Part shown: positions 21,951 through 32,696 of the stretch, piece by piece
Layout of the letters: each line of letters opens with the position of its first letter
Numbering within the stretch: position 1 is the first letter of the stretch
Origin: Phymatolithon calcareum
Taxonomy: Eukaryota > Rhodophyta > Florideophyceae > Hapalidiales
Length of the DNA stretch: 64,000 bases
Direction of reading: 5' to 3'
NCBI GenBank assembly: GCA_977006965.1
Contig: OZ345352.1
Coordinates: forward strand, 744,001 to 808,000
The notes under the pieces: generated by a model
Databases searched by the model: none
Seen by the model: the letters and a program-made list of their open reading frames with translations, nothing else
Told to the model about the DNA's origin: nothing
Program-made: the position numbers and the translations under genes

Positions 21951-22281
21951 TGTCAATCATACTCCCTGGGCACCTCATGGGTGCTTACATCGGCTTACAC
22001 TCACCGGCCCCAAAGGCCGGCGAGTTCCTGTGTTGCTACATATCCTGCTGACCATCCCCCTCAGCTTTGGTTCCCCCGGATAGAACGTAACAGACTAAGT
22101 AAAGCTAAAGGCTACTTTGGTCTATCGCGAAGGCATTGGCCGGAGCCCGTTCCCACGAGAAGGCATTGGCCCGATCACACCCTCACCAGCTCACTCTCTT
22201 CCCCTTTTCCACGCGGCCATCCAACCGTCCGAGCGTACGGACGGCCGATCGCGCGAGGCACGAAGTGGCCGTTTGATGACA
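21951..22281 (+). repeat. 5' LTR
   Basis: 331 bp, TG...ACA. It matches the 3' LTR closely but contains an extra ~30-bp tandem copy of a segment with GAAGGCATTGGC and a few more bases near CCCCTTTTCC. Confidence 0.9.
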
Positions 22282-22359
22282 ATCCGGATTCATCGGTTTA
22301 CTTTGTGCTAACCCAAGTTTTCCCGCCGGCAAAATAAACTACCACTGCAGTACTGCAAC

Positions 22360-24320
22360 ATGTCGCAGGATGGCTCTCCCGCTGCTTCTGCGTCCGGTAA
22401 CCCCGCTTCAGATAGGAATCTCGCCCCGGCCCAAACCGACATGACGAAACCGCAGGCGTCGCAACGCTACACTCGTCTCAAAAAATGCGGACTGCATCAG
22501 CGAGGAGGATGGCTTCTACAGTCAGTACCTCGGTGCAGCTCGCAATATTCTGGACATTTACCCTATCCCCCAAAGCTCCGGATCCACTCCAGCTGTCATG
22601 CCCGCCCCCTTGGAGGTCTGCGAGGTCATGTCTGACATTCTTCCTGCCCCGCCCGCTGTGTTCACGGATGACTACTACCGTCGTCCAACCTTCCCCATCA
22701 AGGTCTTACACAGCATCTCGGAGTTTTGCGTCTTTAGCATTATCCCACAAGACTTTATTGTGCAGTTGTCCCTCCAAGCTCATGAACTTGCACACAAGAG
22801 TATCATGAACCAAGCCTGGTTTGCATATGTTCTCTGGTTGGACCCTAGTTCAACTCGCTCTATCATCGACAAGTTCAAGAACGCCCGATCCATACATACT
22901 CACAGGCCACCTGGGGCTCCTACGGCCGGAACCGCTGGTAATGTAGGATATCAACCCCCCTCATCACTCGCTGCACATCCGCCGACTCCAGCGCTGGCTT
23001 CGATTAGGAGCACTCCCACTGTACCGCCGACCGACCCCCTGTGTTTACTGCTAAACCCGGTCACCTTCCCGGTTCTACGCTCCCTCGTGTCCACCCCGTA
23101 GAGACACCGAGGCACCATACCACAGCGTTCGACTCTTTCCGCTTACCGATAGAGTACGAGGACACGCGGAAGGCGAACTATGTGCACCAGCAGTTATACG
23201 GTCGAAAGTTTACCGGAGATCTCTCCCAGTCCATCGACCTTCTACTCCGTGACTACGAAGCTTGTGCTCGTCAGCATTTGCTCACTCCGCCACAGAAGGC
23301 GGACTACTTTATGAACGTCTTGGATGGCCCCGCTCGCACCTTTCTCCTGAACCAGTACAGGCCGGGCATGACGTACGAGGAAGTCTGCTCCCTCATGAAG
23401 ACAGAGTACGACAGCGACTCGCGTTAGCTGCAGGTACAATCCACGCTGGAGGGCTTGAAGCTCGAGAGCTTCATGCATGCACACTCTTTGAATTCCGTTC
23501 CCGAGGGGCTAACAAAACTCGTTGAGCACATTGAGCAGCTCACACCGCAATGCCGTCCTGGTTTCCGCTCGGACGAAAACAAGATCCGCTTCCTACGAAC
23601 GGCCGTCATCGGCTTCGAATGGGCACTCGCACCCATTCGAAACCTCGTGTGGCACAAGTGCAAGTTTCATGGGTTCGTCACTGCCTTGCATAAAAGCTTG
23701 CAACTTGCCAACGAGCTGAAAGAAGCAAACAATCAAGGTATCTCGACCGGCGTCACTGAATTGGAAGAAGATGCTACGCACTTTCAGCGCTACGGTCGTC
23801 ACCCCCGCAGCGTACGCAAGAACCCACCTCGCCGCAGCCCCAACTTCGGGAGAAGATCTGCTCCTAAGCCCCACGCAAGATATCGCACTTTCGAAGAAGC
23901 ACGCCGCCGAAATGAGTGCTTCAAGTGTTCGGTGCCGTGGGTCCCAGGTCATAGATGCGACGAAGGAGCAATCGCTTCGCGTACGCGCGACCGACTTCGA
24001 AGCGGGGAATCCCACAAGCAACTCCAATCCATGGGAACGGACCCCCGCCGGTTCCACGAGCGCAGAAGTAGTGGGCAAAACCCCGGTTCGGCGATTCACA
24101 ACACACGCCCGTCGTCGCTCTCTCTCCCGACGTCGGCCCCGCTTTGTGCGCCAGACTGGCACGCTCCAGTCTAAGCGTCGGCGAGCAATACGCCGAATCC
24201 CATCTGTGACAGGCGCCACCTTCGCCGCCCAGACACGCATTCGCATAGTTGTGGCACTCCCCGCGATCGCATCGTCTAACATCACAGACGATGCAGCACG
24301 CTGCTGTTGCCCGTGTTGCC
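22360..24320 (+). pseudogene. Gag polyprotein of the LTR element (decayed)
   Basis: The ATG at 22360 begins a frame that must shift near 22480 and again near 23040 and is cut by a TAG at 23425. The recognisable core is a retrotransposon capsid-like region (from about 23130: FDSFRLPIEYED, LLLRDYEACARQ, YFMNVLDGPARTFL), followed by a basic region and a zinc-knuckle-like motif CFKCSVPWVPGHRC near 23920. That knuckle has C-x2-C-x7-H-x-C spacing, unlike the standard C-x2-C-x4-H-x4-C. The frame continues to the hAT insertion at 24323. Gag packages the element RNA; this copy cannot make a full product. Confidence 0.8.
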
Positions 24321-24616
24321 GCCAGGCTTGGAACCAATTTGATTGCAATTCGAGTTAATTGTACAAGAGACTCGTGATTGAAATTTGCGAGGTACGATGA
24401 GCATCTAATTGCAATGTGTATTTCTCACGAAGATTCAATTGCGATACGTATTGCGCTACGGTTTTCTCTATTTATATGCTGAACCAGAAAAAAGCTACGT
24501 TTTCTTACGCATTCGATGCATTTGAATACGTACCCCTTTTGTACTTTCAACATACGTCTATGTTAGCACATTGAATCAGATAAACATGGCTGCTGCATAG
24601 AAGTACGATGGTACTC

Positions 24617-24625
24617 CTATAAAAG
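24617..24625 (+). promoter_or_regulatory. TATA box inside the hAT element
   Basis: CTATAAAAG about 45-50 bases before the ATG at 24669. Confidence 0.5.
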
Positions 24626-24668
24626 CCAAAGAGACTGCTAAGTTAATATCGCCAGGGCCAAATTCACC

Positions 24669-24950
24669 ATGTCGCCCCCATCACGCAAACCGTCGAAGAA
24701 AAAGGTGGCCCTACGTCTCATGGAGAAGCTCCGCGAAGAACTTCGCGACGTCAATATTCGTCGAGGTTCCGGGGTTCGAACAAATGTGACTTTTCAAGTG
24801 TTTCAGTGCCCGGGTGGAGAGACATGCACCTCCCAGTCAAAACCGGAGTTCGTTTTTGAGAACAGCAAGGGCTACACAAACCCCTACAACCATCTCAAGT
24901 CGTGCCTGGTGAACGGAAACAAAGAGGAGTTAGGCTTTGCTAATTGGTAA
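24669..24950 (+). CDS. BED-finger-like N-terminal protein of the hAT element
   Basis: This 93-residue protein starts with a basic segment (RKPSKKKVALRLMEKLREEL). A BED-type zinc-finger pattern follows: CPGGETC, then the aromatic-rich FVFENSKGYTNPYNHLKSC, in which NHLKSC supplies the His and final Cys. In hAT transposases such a finger binds the terminal and subterminal repeats; the catalytic DDE part is absent. The ORF fills the element and has its own TATA box. It could act as a DNA-binding competitor of a full transposase, which is inference. Confidence 0.65.
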   Translation: MSPPSRKPSKKKVALRLMEKLREELRDVNIRRGSGVRTNVTFQVFQCPGGETCTSQSKPEFVFENSKGYTNPYNHLKSCLVNGNKEELGFANW

Positions 24951-25574
24951 ACGAATTGCAGTAAAGGGTAGGAATTGCAGTATCGATTGGATTAGGGATT
25001 GCAGTTTAAATTGAAAAGAAGAAGGGACGAACAGTTGAATTGCACGATTGCTCTTTCCTTCAGCAATTCCAGCAATTAAATTGGTTCCAAGCCTGGTTGC
25101 CGCTGTTGCCTCTTGCGAGCCATCCCGGCCCGCCCACCATGCGGCTTCCGTATGTCCGTCGGCCCGCCGCCGCACGCTCTCCGTTCCCAACACGAGGGCG
25201 GCCGCCGAGATCATCCTGTTTCTTAGTCATGGCAATCGTGCCCCACCCACCCAGAGGCCAGTTGTTTTTCCTTCGGCGCGTGCTCCGCGCTCTTTGGGCA
25301 GAGCGCTGCAGTGCCGCGCCCTCGCACCCCCGCATATCATGTACCCGACCCGACATGCGCCAGTCGCCTTTCACTCGCTCGTCATCTGGGGTGTGCCAGT
25401 GATCCATGCAAGGATATCGTGTCCTCCTTTTGGGATCAAGAGCTAACGCCCGCACAACATGCAATGCTTTTAATTTTTTCCCGCCATGTCCCTTTTATTT
25501 GATTCCTTTTTTCCTTTTCATAGTGTATTTGATGGTCATTTTGATGTATCACAAAGGCAGCCCATGGGAGGGAG

Positions 25575-25867
25575 TGTCAATCATACTCCCTGGGCACCTC
25601 ATGGGTGCTTACATCGGCTTACACTCACCGGCCCCAAAGGCCGGCGAGTTCCTGTGTTGCTACATATCCTGCTGACCATCCCCCTCAGCTTTGGTTCCCC
25701 CGGATAGAACGTAACAGACTAAGTAAAGCTAAAGGCTACTTTGGTCTATCGCGAAGGCATTGGCCCGATCACACCCTCACCAGCTCACTCTTTTCCGCGC
25801 GGCCACCCAACCGTCCGATCGTACGGACGGCCGATCGCGCGAGGCACGAAGTGGCCGTTTGACAACA
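25575..25867 (+). repeat. 3' LTR
   Basis: 293 bp, same ends as the 5' LTR. It lacks the 30-bp internal duplication and shows a few substitutions, so the element is not brand new. Confidence 0.9.
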
Positions 25868-25872
25868 CAATC

Positions 25873-28261
25873 TGCCCTCTGACATGGTAAAAATGAAAGT
25901 AGGTCCTCGGCTGTCGATAGCGTCAGCAATGATCGTGAAACCGTATAAAATTAGGCTCAAGGCGCTAAAGGTAAACATTTTCGACGACACTCGTGTTTAA
26001 TTTAACTGCTGGTTATCTGTGACGGGTGTGATTGGTCCTGTCGACGACACTCCTCCACATCGACAATTTCCGGTCGCAGACGAAGGAGATTGCTTCAAGC
26101 TCCCGAGACAAAATCTTGATTCCAATTAGGACGATCCTGGTTGAAGCGGCACGGGTAGCTCCCGAAACCGCAACTTTGACTCGATTTTCAGATACAAGAA
26201 GGGCTGTAGTGGGTTTCGCGCAGAACGTGGGCGGACATGGACCAGAAAATGTCAAGTGACACGGACGAGGTACTACGCACAGGACGTGAACACACATGCA
26301 GGGGACTTGTCTGTTGCGGTTCATGCTGACCTTTGACCAGTACAGGAAATAGCATCGGCGGGCGAGGTGTGTTTGCACTGCATAGTGGCGGCTTTGTGGA
26401 ACAGAGATGTACCGACGTTGTGGACGAGAAGGAATGCACCGCTGGCATAGAGAGCAGTACAGTACTGCACACTACTTGATTGACGGTGTGTCTATCTTTG
26501 CATATAGCATTAATCTCGCAATGCTCTGCTTTTCATCTCCTGATGCTTTTAGGCATGCTAGGCCGAGAGTGACCTCTCATGCAAGACATGCCGCCGAGGG
26601 AGAACAGCACTTGTTAATACTGCCAGCGACACTGTGCCGTGAGGGTAATGGAAACGGCACTGGCAGCCGTAAGTTTCAAAATACAGTAGTGTCATTACCC
26701 CAATACTGGAAGCGAGACGACAGGGTGACTGGGACAATAACATCTTTACAGACTAAGTTACTCTTACTTGGATCCTCACCGCACTGGATTCTAGTGAGAT
26801 GTCTATGAGTATGATGCTTTTCAAGTGCATTACGGCAAATAAGTGGACACCAGAATTGCTGGGACACCTTACCAAGTCAGGTGCCATTCTACTGTATCTA
26901 TTCCGGAAGCAGCATGCTCAAATGCGCGTAGGATGCACTGTAGATTTTCGCAAGCAATCACCTTCCTGCTGCTTCCGCAGTGGAAAACATAAACCGGCTC
27001 ATACAGTACAGCGGTTCTCCCAGTAAGCACCGCAACTGCATTTCAATCCCCGTGGCTGCATGGAACACTCGAGACCTTTTCTCGTGCACTTTCTTCAGCA
27101 TCCATCCATATCATCAGAGGCAAAAACTGCATCCTAAAACGTTTTACAGGTTATTTAAAAATATCCTGGTCATGTTGTCGTGCAAATTTGGAGCACGATA
27201 GACAACACAATTGGCCAAAGGCCTGGATTGGTACACCGGAAGGAAGGCGTCTGTAATTTACTTCCTACTAATCCATGCTGCCTCCCTCCATCCTACGTAG
27301 GAAGACTACTGTAGAACGACTAAAGTAGGGCTAAGAGACTGTGTCCGAACTATAAGCAAACCCAAATAAGGGTCGTTAGTAGTACACTCAATCCCTCGCG
27401 TAGAGAACACGAAGTGCTACGTGAGGTCCGAACACGAAGTCCAAGCCACTTATTATGACAATTGTGTATGACGACAGTTGACTTATTTCCATATACAGTA
27501 CTTGTAGCACCGGTGGTGCGGTTTTTCCTTGCAACCCGATAGCCGCATTGGATGTTTACAACTTATCTATAAGACATGGAAACGTTCTAATATGATACAG
27601 TATTGAGTATTCCTCTGGTTTGGATTGGATTTCTGTTAAATGGAAGCTCCCTTTGTCAATTATCATTGCACCCGGGAGACTTTTCGTTGCGCTACAATCC
27701 TTCGCTTTCGTTCTCATTTAAGTAGTTGATTTTGGACATTTTCTTTGGACAGAATCAACTAGTATTCCTCTGGCAGATGATGCCAACAGCTCTATAATGG
27801 TACATTCAAGGTTGGATATAGCTTTTTCAGATGTGATACTCAATGCTATCATATCCCTCCACTACAAGATGCAGTAGTTCGAATTTGCTGGAAGCTGACC
27901 CTGTTCCGAGATTGTGTCCTTCATTCATTCTCAGCACAGTATAACAGTTTTCATGACAAGCTGCGTCTGCATACTACTGCTTCCGAGGTCTGCATGCTGA
28001 CACGAAGGAGTTGCCGGGGAGTTTTGAAACTTTTTCGCATGTACTCCACAACACACCCCGTTGTTCCTGGCTTCGAATACTCATACCATTCACTGCCAAG
28101 TGTAGATGAGCAGGGGATAGTAATATATCTATCCCCTGAGATGATTCTCGTAGCTTGCTACTAACTCAGCCAGACACGTCGGATCTCCAAGAGCTATTGT
28201 TGCTCCCGGTTATGAGGTAGTAGTTACGGTTGCTCTGTCTGCTCTACCTTCTCCAGCTCGG
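25873..28261. other. intergenic, no gene supported
   Basis: Contains a repeated TCGACGACACTC (25981 and 26041) and a small foldback at about 28112-28138 (CAGGGGATA / TATCCCCTG). No domain was recognised in any frame, including the 134-codon frame at 26407-26808. Confidence 0.4.
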
Positions 28262-28762
28262 GAGGGGATATGTATTGATTTATTTTAAAAGCTCCCAAGG
28301 CCTCTCTTCAAGAGTAACAGGGCCGCTTTTGCACGATTTTCTAAGCTAACGTAGTTTGACTATTCAGTATATCCTTGATTCGTATTTCTCTCCCAACAAG
28401 TTCTCTAGTGAGTCGCTTACATTCATATTCAATTTCAGGACTAATCTTTGATGAAGAGAGAATGCCTTGGAGCGCGGCCAGCTCAATCACGGCCGTGACA
28501 CCAAAGTATGCACCTAGTACTGATTTTCTCCAAAGAGGTGCTCTGTTGAATATCAGCCGTAGGCATCGCAACCGTGTAGACCTTTCTCTTACGCGGAGAA
28601 CCACTCGTAGATTCTTCGAATCAGTTGGTATCTCGAGCGATCTGCCCTCTTCTTCCTTTGCCCGTAACTCAATTATTTCTTTTCGTCGCCCTTTCTTTGA
28701 GACTGAGCCCTCCTCCGCTTTATCGAGAGCTTGCTGCAGATCTTCATATTTCTTGAGGCGGG
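28262..28762 (-). mobile_element. LINE B copy (SSQTTLA subfamily), 5' truncated
   Basis: Minus-strand LINE B copy: 3' tail at 28262-28340, then coding sequence ending DILNSQTTLA (stop near 28341). Upstream codons such as RLRCLRLIFNRAPLWRKSVL continue to about 28760. It abuts the tail of the next LINE B copy with no spacer. One or more frame breaks occur in the upstream half. Confidence 0.82.
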
Positions 28763-30172
28763 AGATATATGTTGATTTATTTTAAAAGCTCCCGAAGCCT
28801 CAAATTGAGTAACAGGGCAGCTTCTCGCTGTTTTCGATACTCATCTCTCTATTCTCCTTCTAATATCTCCTTAATTCGAATTTCTCTCCCTGTGAGGGCC
28901 CGAGTAAATCTTTTGCATTCATATTCCGTTTCTTGGTCCATCTTCATAGACCGCAGTATACTTTGCAACACGATAAGCTCCACCACAGCACCAGTCCCAA
29001 AGTATTTCGCCATAATGAATTTTCTGCACAAAGGAACTCTGTTGAAAATGACTCTCAGGCATCTCAACCTCTCAGTTCTGTCCCTTATATATAGCACTCC
29101 TGGTAGGTCGTCCGATACGCCGATCGGGATTTTTAACTTTTTTTTTTTTTCCTTTCAAGTTTATTTAAAAGCCCCACAGACTTCCGAAGATATGGGCAAG
29201 GCTTCCTCTGGTGCTACCTACCTTTGTGTAGCTCACAAAACGTCCACTAGAATCGCAGACGGGAAAACTTAGGACTCAAAGTAGTCCTATCTCAGTCCTC
29301 TTCGGGATTGTTGGTGCTTGGACTCGACCACTTTTTGCCTTGCATTCTGCGGATTAATACAGGCCTTCTTCGTTCTCCATGCGTTCTATGAGTGTCTTGC
29401 TAAATAGTAAGAGCTCATCTAGCGCCTTTTCTGTTTCCAGTCGTTTTTCTCCTTCGAGTTCGTACCCTGCTAGCGTGCGTTCAAGGGTCTCCATATGCTC
29501 TCTGGCTCTGGTGCCGAATTCTTCAGTCATACTTGTTGTTGACACCTGTGGGAATCTGCCGCAGGCATACTGCAGTGCGAGTTGTCTGTGCTTCACCTTG
29601 GGGAACTTGAGGATTGCTGGCAATTCTCTTGTTTTGTCGTATGGTATCTTTCTTTTCCGCTTCGATTCTAGGCGGTCTCCTTCCATTTCCAGAAATTTCG
29701 ATCGAAGTGCTTGCGACGATTGGTTTGCTTGGATATGCTTTACCGCTTCACCGAACGGCTCTCTGGTCTCCATCGCGGCGATGGGATTTTTAACTGTCCG
29801 ACCCTCTTCTTCCAACGACCAGACTTTGACTGTTGCTTGTAGGCGTCGCTTTTTTGACACCATACATTCTTCCGCTTGTTTCAGAGCTTCTTTAAGGTGT
29901 TCCTCTTCCCCGAGATACCCAATGTCCTTTGATACGTCTTCCAGATCTTCTTCTTTTCCCTGGTATTCTTCTGAAAGCTCCAGGAACTTCCTCCGTCTTA
30001 CCAAGCTTAAGGCAAACCTTTCAGCCTGGTGCATTAGTTCCCTCAAGTCTTCCGTGCTTACCCTGGCGACTGGAACGTTTGCGTTGACGGTACTACCGGC
30101 TTTCTGTTCCGTTCGAGTCGCAACTACTTTTATTTCGCCATGACCTCGTCGTCGATCTTCCCAACCCTGCAC
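28763..30172 (-). mobile_element. LINE B copy interrupted by a nested LINE A
   Basis: LINE B on the minus strand: tail at 28763-28845, coding C-terminus 28849-29125 (ending KEILEGE), then a LINE A insert at 29138-29782, then LINE B coding sequence again from 29783 to about 30110. The recovered B protein shows LMHQAERFALSLVRRRK, then KDIGYLGEEEHLKEALKQAE, then the C-terminal domain. Beyond about 30140 the homology to the other copy stops. Confidence 0.85.
29126..29794 (-). mobile_element. LINE A 5'-truncated copy nested in LINE B, 12-bp TSD
   Basis: Insert 29138-29782 (645 bp) carries the LINE A 3' UTR with an oligo(T) run at 29138-29150 and the last ~140 codons of ORF2. Perfect repeats GGGATTTTTAAC flank it (29126-29137 and 29783-29794). 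The LINE A frame is open and continues into LINE B codons across the 5' junction (EEEGRTVKNP, then IAAMETREP), giving a chimeric frame of about 270 codons (29354-30172). Confidence 0.93.
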
Positions 30173-30547
30173 GGCACAATCACCACGACCGCTTGAGTTC
30201 CCGTAAGGACTTGGAGTGCTCCAAGGGTGGTCTACACGCTTATTCTATCTGGTATTTATTGAGGTTTTGTTGGCTTGTCGTTCTTTTCTCCTTTCTGTCT
30301 AGTCTCTCCCGTTCTTTTCTCTCTCTACTCTCCTGGTTTTTCTCTCCCATTTTGCGTCGGGTTCTGTTGAGCCTGGCGCTACGACGAGCCAGAGCGAACG
30401 ATTCGATTTTCGACGTCTACGATTGACGAATTAATTGCACTACTCTATTCTCGCCTTCGGGAGAGCACTGCCCCGGTGGCACGGTCAACTGGTGGAGCCT
30501 TCGGTCCCACTACTTGACTTGGCATTACGCTTCGTGTGATGGCTGAT
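30173..30547. other. segment between LINE B copies, origin unclear
   Basis: Pyrimidine-rich DNA that could be a LINE B 5' region or unrelated target. No homology to LINE A's 5' end is visible. Confidence 0.3.
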
Positions 30548-30625
30548 GGGAGATATGTGTTGATTTATTGTAAAAGCACCCAAGACCTCACTGTGAGTAA
30601 CGGGGCAGCTTCTCCATTACTTCTA
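30548..30625 (-). mobile_element. LINE B 3' tail fragment
   Basis: GGAGATATGTGTTGATTTATTGTAAAAGC followed by CACTGTGAGTAACGGGGCAGCTTCTC matches the LINE B tail on the minus strand over about 75 bases. No coding part is present. Confidence 0.7.
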
Positions 30626-31565
30626 ACTTACCGCATTCATTCTTGGTAGCCACCATGCTATGGTGCTTTAATTCACTATTGCAAACCAACTTTTACGGAT
30701 CTTCCTTTCAGGGATGTACGTACTTTTAGCCACCTGGAAGACGGTTTTGGCCGAGGGCGCCAACGCGCCGGTATCCATCGACGGTATTGCCGTCGAGATG
30801 GGAAAGACGACCAAAGATTTTGTGCCAAGAAATAACATGAAGTGAATGTACGCCCTCTTTTTGAGCTGCGGAAATACACATGATTGAATGGCCATCTATG
30901 TCTCCACACCCGCGCGCCGTCTTCAGCGGCACTCAAAAGGCAAAAGAAATTCACTATGTCAAACCAGGGGACCTTCCCCTGGTCAAACCAATGCTTTCAC
31001 AGTAGCTGGTTGTGCAAACCGGATGCTATCTGAAAGTGTTCCATCAAGTAAATCTCTTGGCAATCAGGAGCTATATTGACTATCTTCCTCGAACACTTCT
31101 GTCGCTCGAGGCGATATATTGATTCCCCTGGAGCTACTGTAAGCGCGAAGCAGAAAGCCCTGATTTCAACGCAGAACCAAGGTCGTCCGAACACTACAAA
31201 TTCTGACCAAGAAAAAGTCGCAAGCTCAAATTTATTTTCCAGACTCATACGTCCGCCTCGGGTGATGGGCCACTCTTGCGCATCGGGGCAAATGCCATGG
31301 CTGGCGACCAGGCGAAAATCGTGTATTTCCGGATAGTCCTTCATTCTACTACGCTATCATTTTGCTGGTTGCTGCATATGTTTTCAGGTTGCCACTGTCG
31401 ATGTTGTAGCGAGGTTAGTCCTCGAATCAATCTATTGTTGACTCCCTACGAAATAGCTTTTCTTATGTTCACGTCCAGCAATTACTGCGTGCCTGACGAC
31501 TTTATATTTACAAAATTAAATTGGTGCTTGCTATGTACATTTTGTTTTCTCGCCTCCTTTGCAAT
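30626..31565. other. intergenic, with a short palindrome
   Basis: Contains an exact short foldback near 30963-30984 (ACCAGGGGA-CC-TTCCCCTGGT-like) that resembles the one near 19900. Frames here show no recognised domain. Confidence 0.4.
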
Positions 31566-32633
31566 CTAAATTTCGCTACCATATACAACGCCCTTAAACT
31601 TCGAGATGTACGAAGTGATAACTTTTCCGCTCTCTGTGTAAACCACAACCTTTGCATTTCCCTTGACTTTGTACGGGAACTGGAGTATCCAGAAATTGTC
31701 GAAAACATACGTCGTCTCCAATCCATTGATGACAACCCGTTTCGTGGGACTAGAAAGGCCTTGTGGTCGGAGTTTCCACCACCAGCGATTACTCCCCTCA
31801 AAGAGAAAAGAAATTCGCTTCTTGCCAGACGTTACAGCTCCAGTCCCTTTCTTATTATCCAGATCTGAAGTGCTTCCATTTGACCCGTTCCCATCATCAT
31901 CACTTCCATTGGAATTGTTTCCACTAGTATTACCCGTCGAACCGTTCGACGAACCCTTCGGAATGACAGCACCATACACGACGCCGCGGGAGTCAATGGG
32001 AAACTTGGAAATGTAAGACGTGATAACTTTTCCCAATACGGTATGCACTTCGACCTTCACGGAACCTTCGAGTTTGTCAGGAAATCCAAGGACCCAGTGG
32101 TTGTCCTGCTTGAAAACTGCGTCCCTTCCATTGATAAGAACGCGATTTGCCGGGCTCGGCATTCCGCGCGGTTGGATTTTCCAATAATACCGATTGCTGC
32201 CTTCGAATTGGAAGGAGATTCGCTTCTCACCCGGACAAGGCACGAATTCCCAAGAGATGTCCCAACGACCGTCGCCGGAGGTGCTCAAATCCAGGTCACC
32301 GTTCTTGCATTCGTGACATCGGTCCGCCACGTACGCCATGAAAGTACCCTTGATGGGGTTCTCACCCAGACCCTTGCCCGTGCCAGTCACGCGGAGACAC
32401 GCGCCACATGAGCCCTCATACTGGTCGTCATTGATGGCAACGGCGACGTAGTTGTTGTAGAACTTCGGGATGGGCTTGCGAATGGCGCAGTTGCCGGTGT
32501 ACTTATTGCCGCCATAGTAGGTGCCCTCACCTTCGAAGGTTTCGGAGTAGTCTGAGCTTGAGAGTGCTGCTGTAACTGTGTGTAGAGAGACGAGGAGGGT
32601 GAGGGAGATGATCATTGAGGAAACAGGCGCCAT
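31566..32633 (-). CDS. secreted expansin-like protein with two wall-binding domains
   Basis: Expansins loosen polysaccharide networks of cell walls without hydrolysis. The ATG at 32633 is used because the longer frame begins only at TTG. The 355-residue product has a signal peptide (about 1-22, VSLHTVTA) and an expansin D1 double-psi barrel (about 27-120) with TYYGG, NCAIRKP, SCGACLRV and VADRCHECKNGDLDLS. The Asp in GDLDLS corresponds to the essential Asp of expansin D1. A D2/CBM63-like domain follows (about 128-225, FEGSNRYYWKIQPRG, ITSYISKF), then a Ser/Asn/Gly/Asp-rich linker and a second D2-like copy (FEGSNRWWWKLRPQG, ITSYISKF). The aromatic triplet YYW/WWW is the likely sugar-binding face. 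A duplicated D2 is unusual. A TATA-like box lies at 32689-32696. Confidence 0.9.
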   Translation of the reverse strand: MAPVSSMIISLTLLVSLHTVTAALSSSDYSETFEGEGTYYGGNKYTGNCAIRKPIPKFYNNYVAVAINDDQYEGSCGACLRVTGTGKGLGENPIKGTFMAYVADRCHECKNGDLDLSTSGDGRWDISWEFVPCPGEKRISFQFEGSNRYYWKIQPRGMPSPANRVLINGRDAVFKQDNHWVLGFPDKLEGSVKVEVHTVLGKVITSYISKFPIDSRGVVYGAVIPKGSSNGSTGNTSGNNSNGSDDDGNGSNGSTSDLDNKKGTGAVTSGKKRISFLFEGSNRWWWKLRPQGLSSPTKRVVINGLETTYVFDNFWILQFPYKVKGNAKVVVYTESGKVITSYISKFKGVVYGSEI

Positions 32634-32688
32634 GATCGGTTTTGTGCTGGGTGACTGTGAAAAATCTTCATTCGCCAACTTGGCTTCT

Positions 32689-32696
32689 TCTTATAG
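32689..32696 (-). promoter_or_regulatory. TATA-like box of the expansin-like gene
   Basis: CTATAAGA on the minus strand, about 60 bases upstream of the ATG at 32633. Confidence 0.45.

Larger units (their letters stand above)
24315..25103 (+). mobile_element. hAT-type DNA transposon derivative with 8-bp TSD
   Basis: Element 24323-25095 (773 bp) has terminal inverted repeats starting CAGGCTTGGAACCAATTT at both ends and is bracketed by the exact 8-bp repeat GTTGCCGC (24315-24322, 25096-25103). CAGG-type termini with an 8-bp duplication are diagnostic of the hAT superfamily. Subterminal regions are rich in ATTGCAATT and GATACGTATTGCG motifs. It encodes only a 93-residue BED-finger-like protein, so it is an internally deleted or N-domain-only derivative. 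It lies inside the LTR retrotransposon and is therefore younger. Confidence 0.93.
21946..25872 (+). mobile_element. gag-only LTR retrotransposon with 5-bp TSD
   Basis: Two LTRs (21951-22281 and 25575-25867) both start TGTCAATCATACTCCC and end ACA, and are flanked by the direct repeat CAATC (21946-21950, 25868-25872). A purine tract GGGAGGGAG directly precedes the 3' LTR. The internal region encodes a Gag-like protein with a zinc knuckle but no protease, integrase or reverse transcriptase, so mobilisation would need another element. A hAT-type transposon (24323-25095) interrupts the part after gag. Without it the element would be about 3.1 kb. Confidence 0.92.

Noticed and set aside
25104-25574. 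pol genes of the LTR element after the hAT insertion
   Set aside because: Frames in this stretch show no protease, integrase or reverse transcriptase motifs.
29379-30143. 254-codon plus-strand frame, rich in Ser
   Set aside because: Antisense of LINE A/B coding sequence; the sense strand matches the ORF2 C-terminal domain.
28262-30172. LINE B as a self-contained novel coding retroposon unrelated to other elements
   Set aside because: Its protein aligns without gaps to the C-terminal domain of LINE A ORF2, and the copy at 34286 continues further into ORF2-like sequence, so it is a truncated LINE family.
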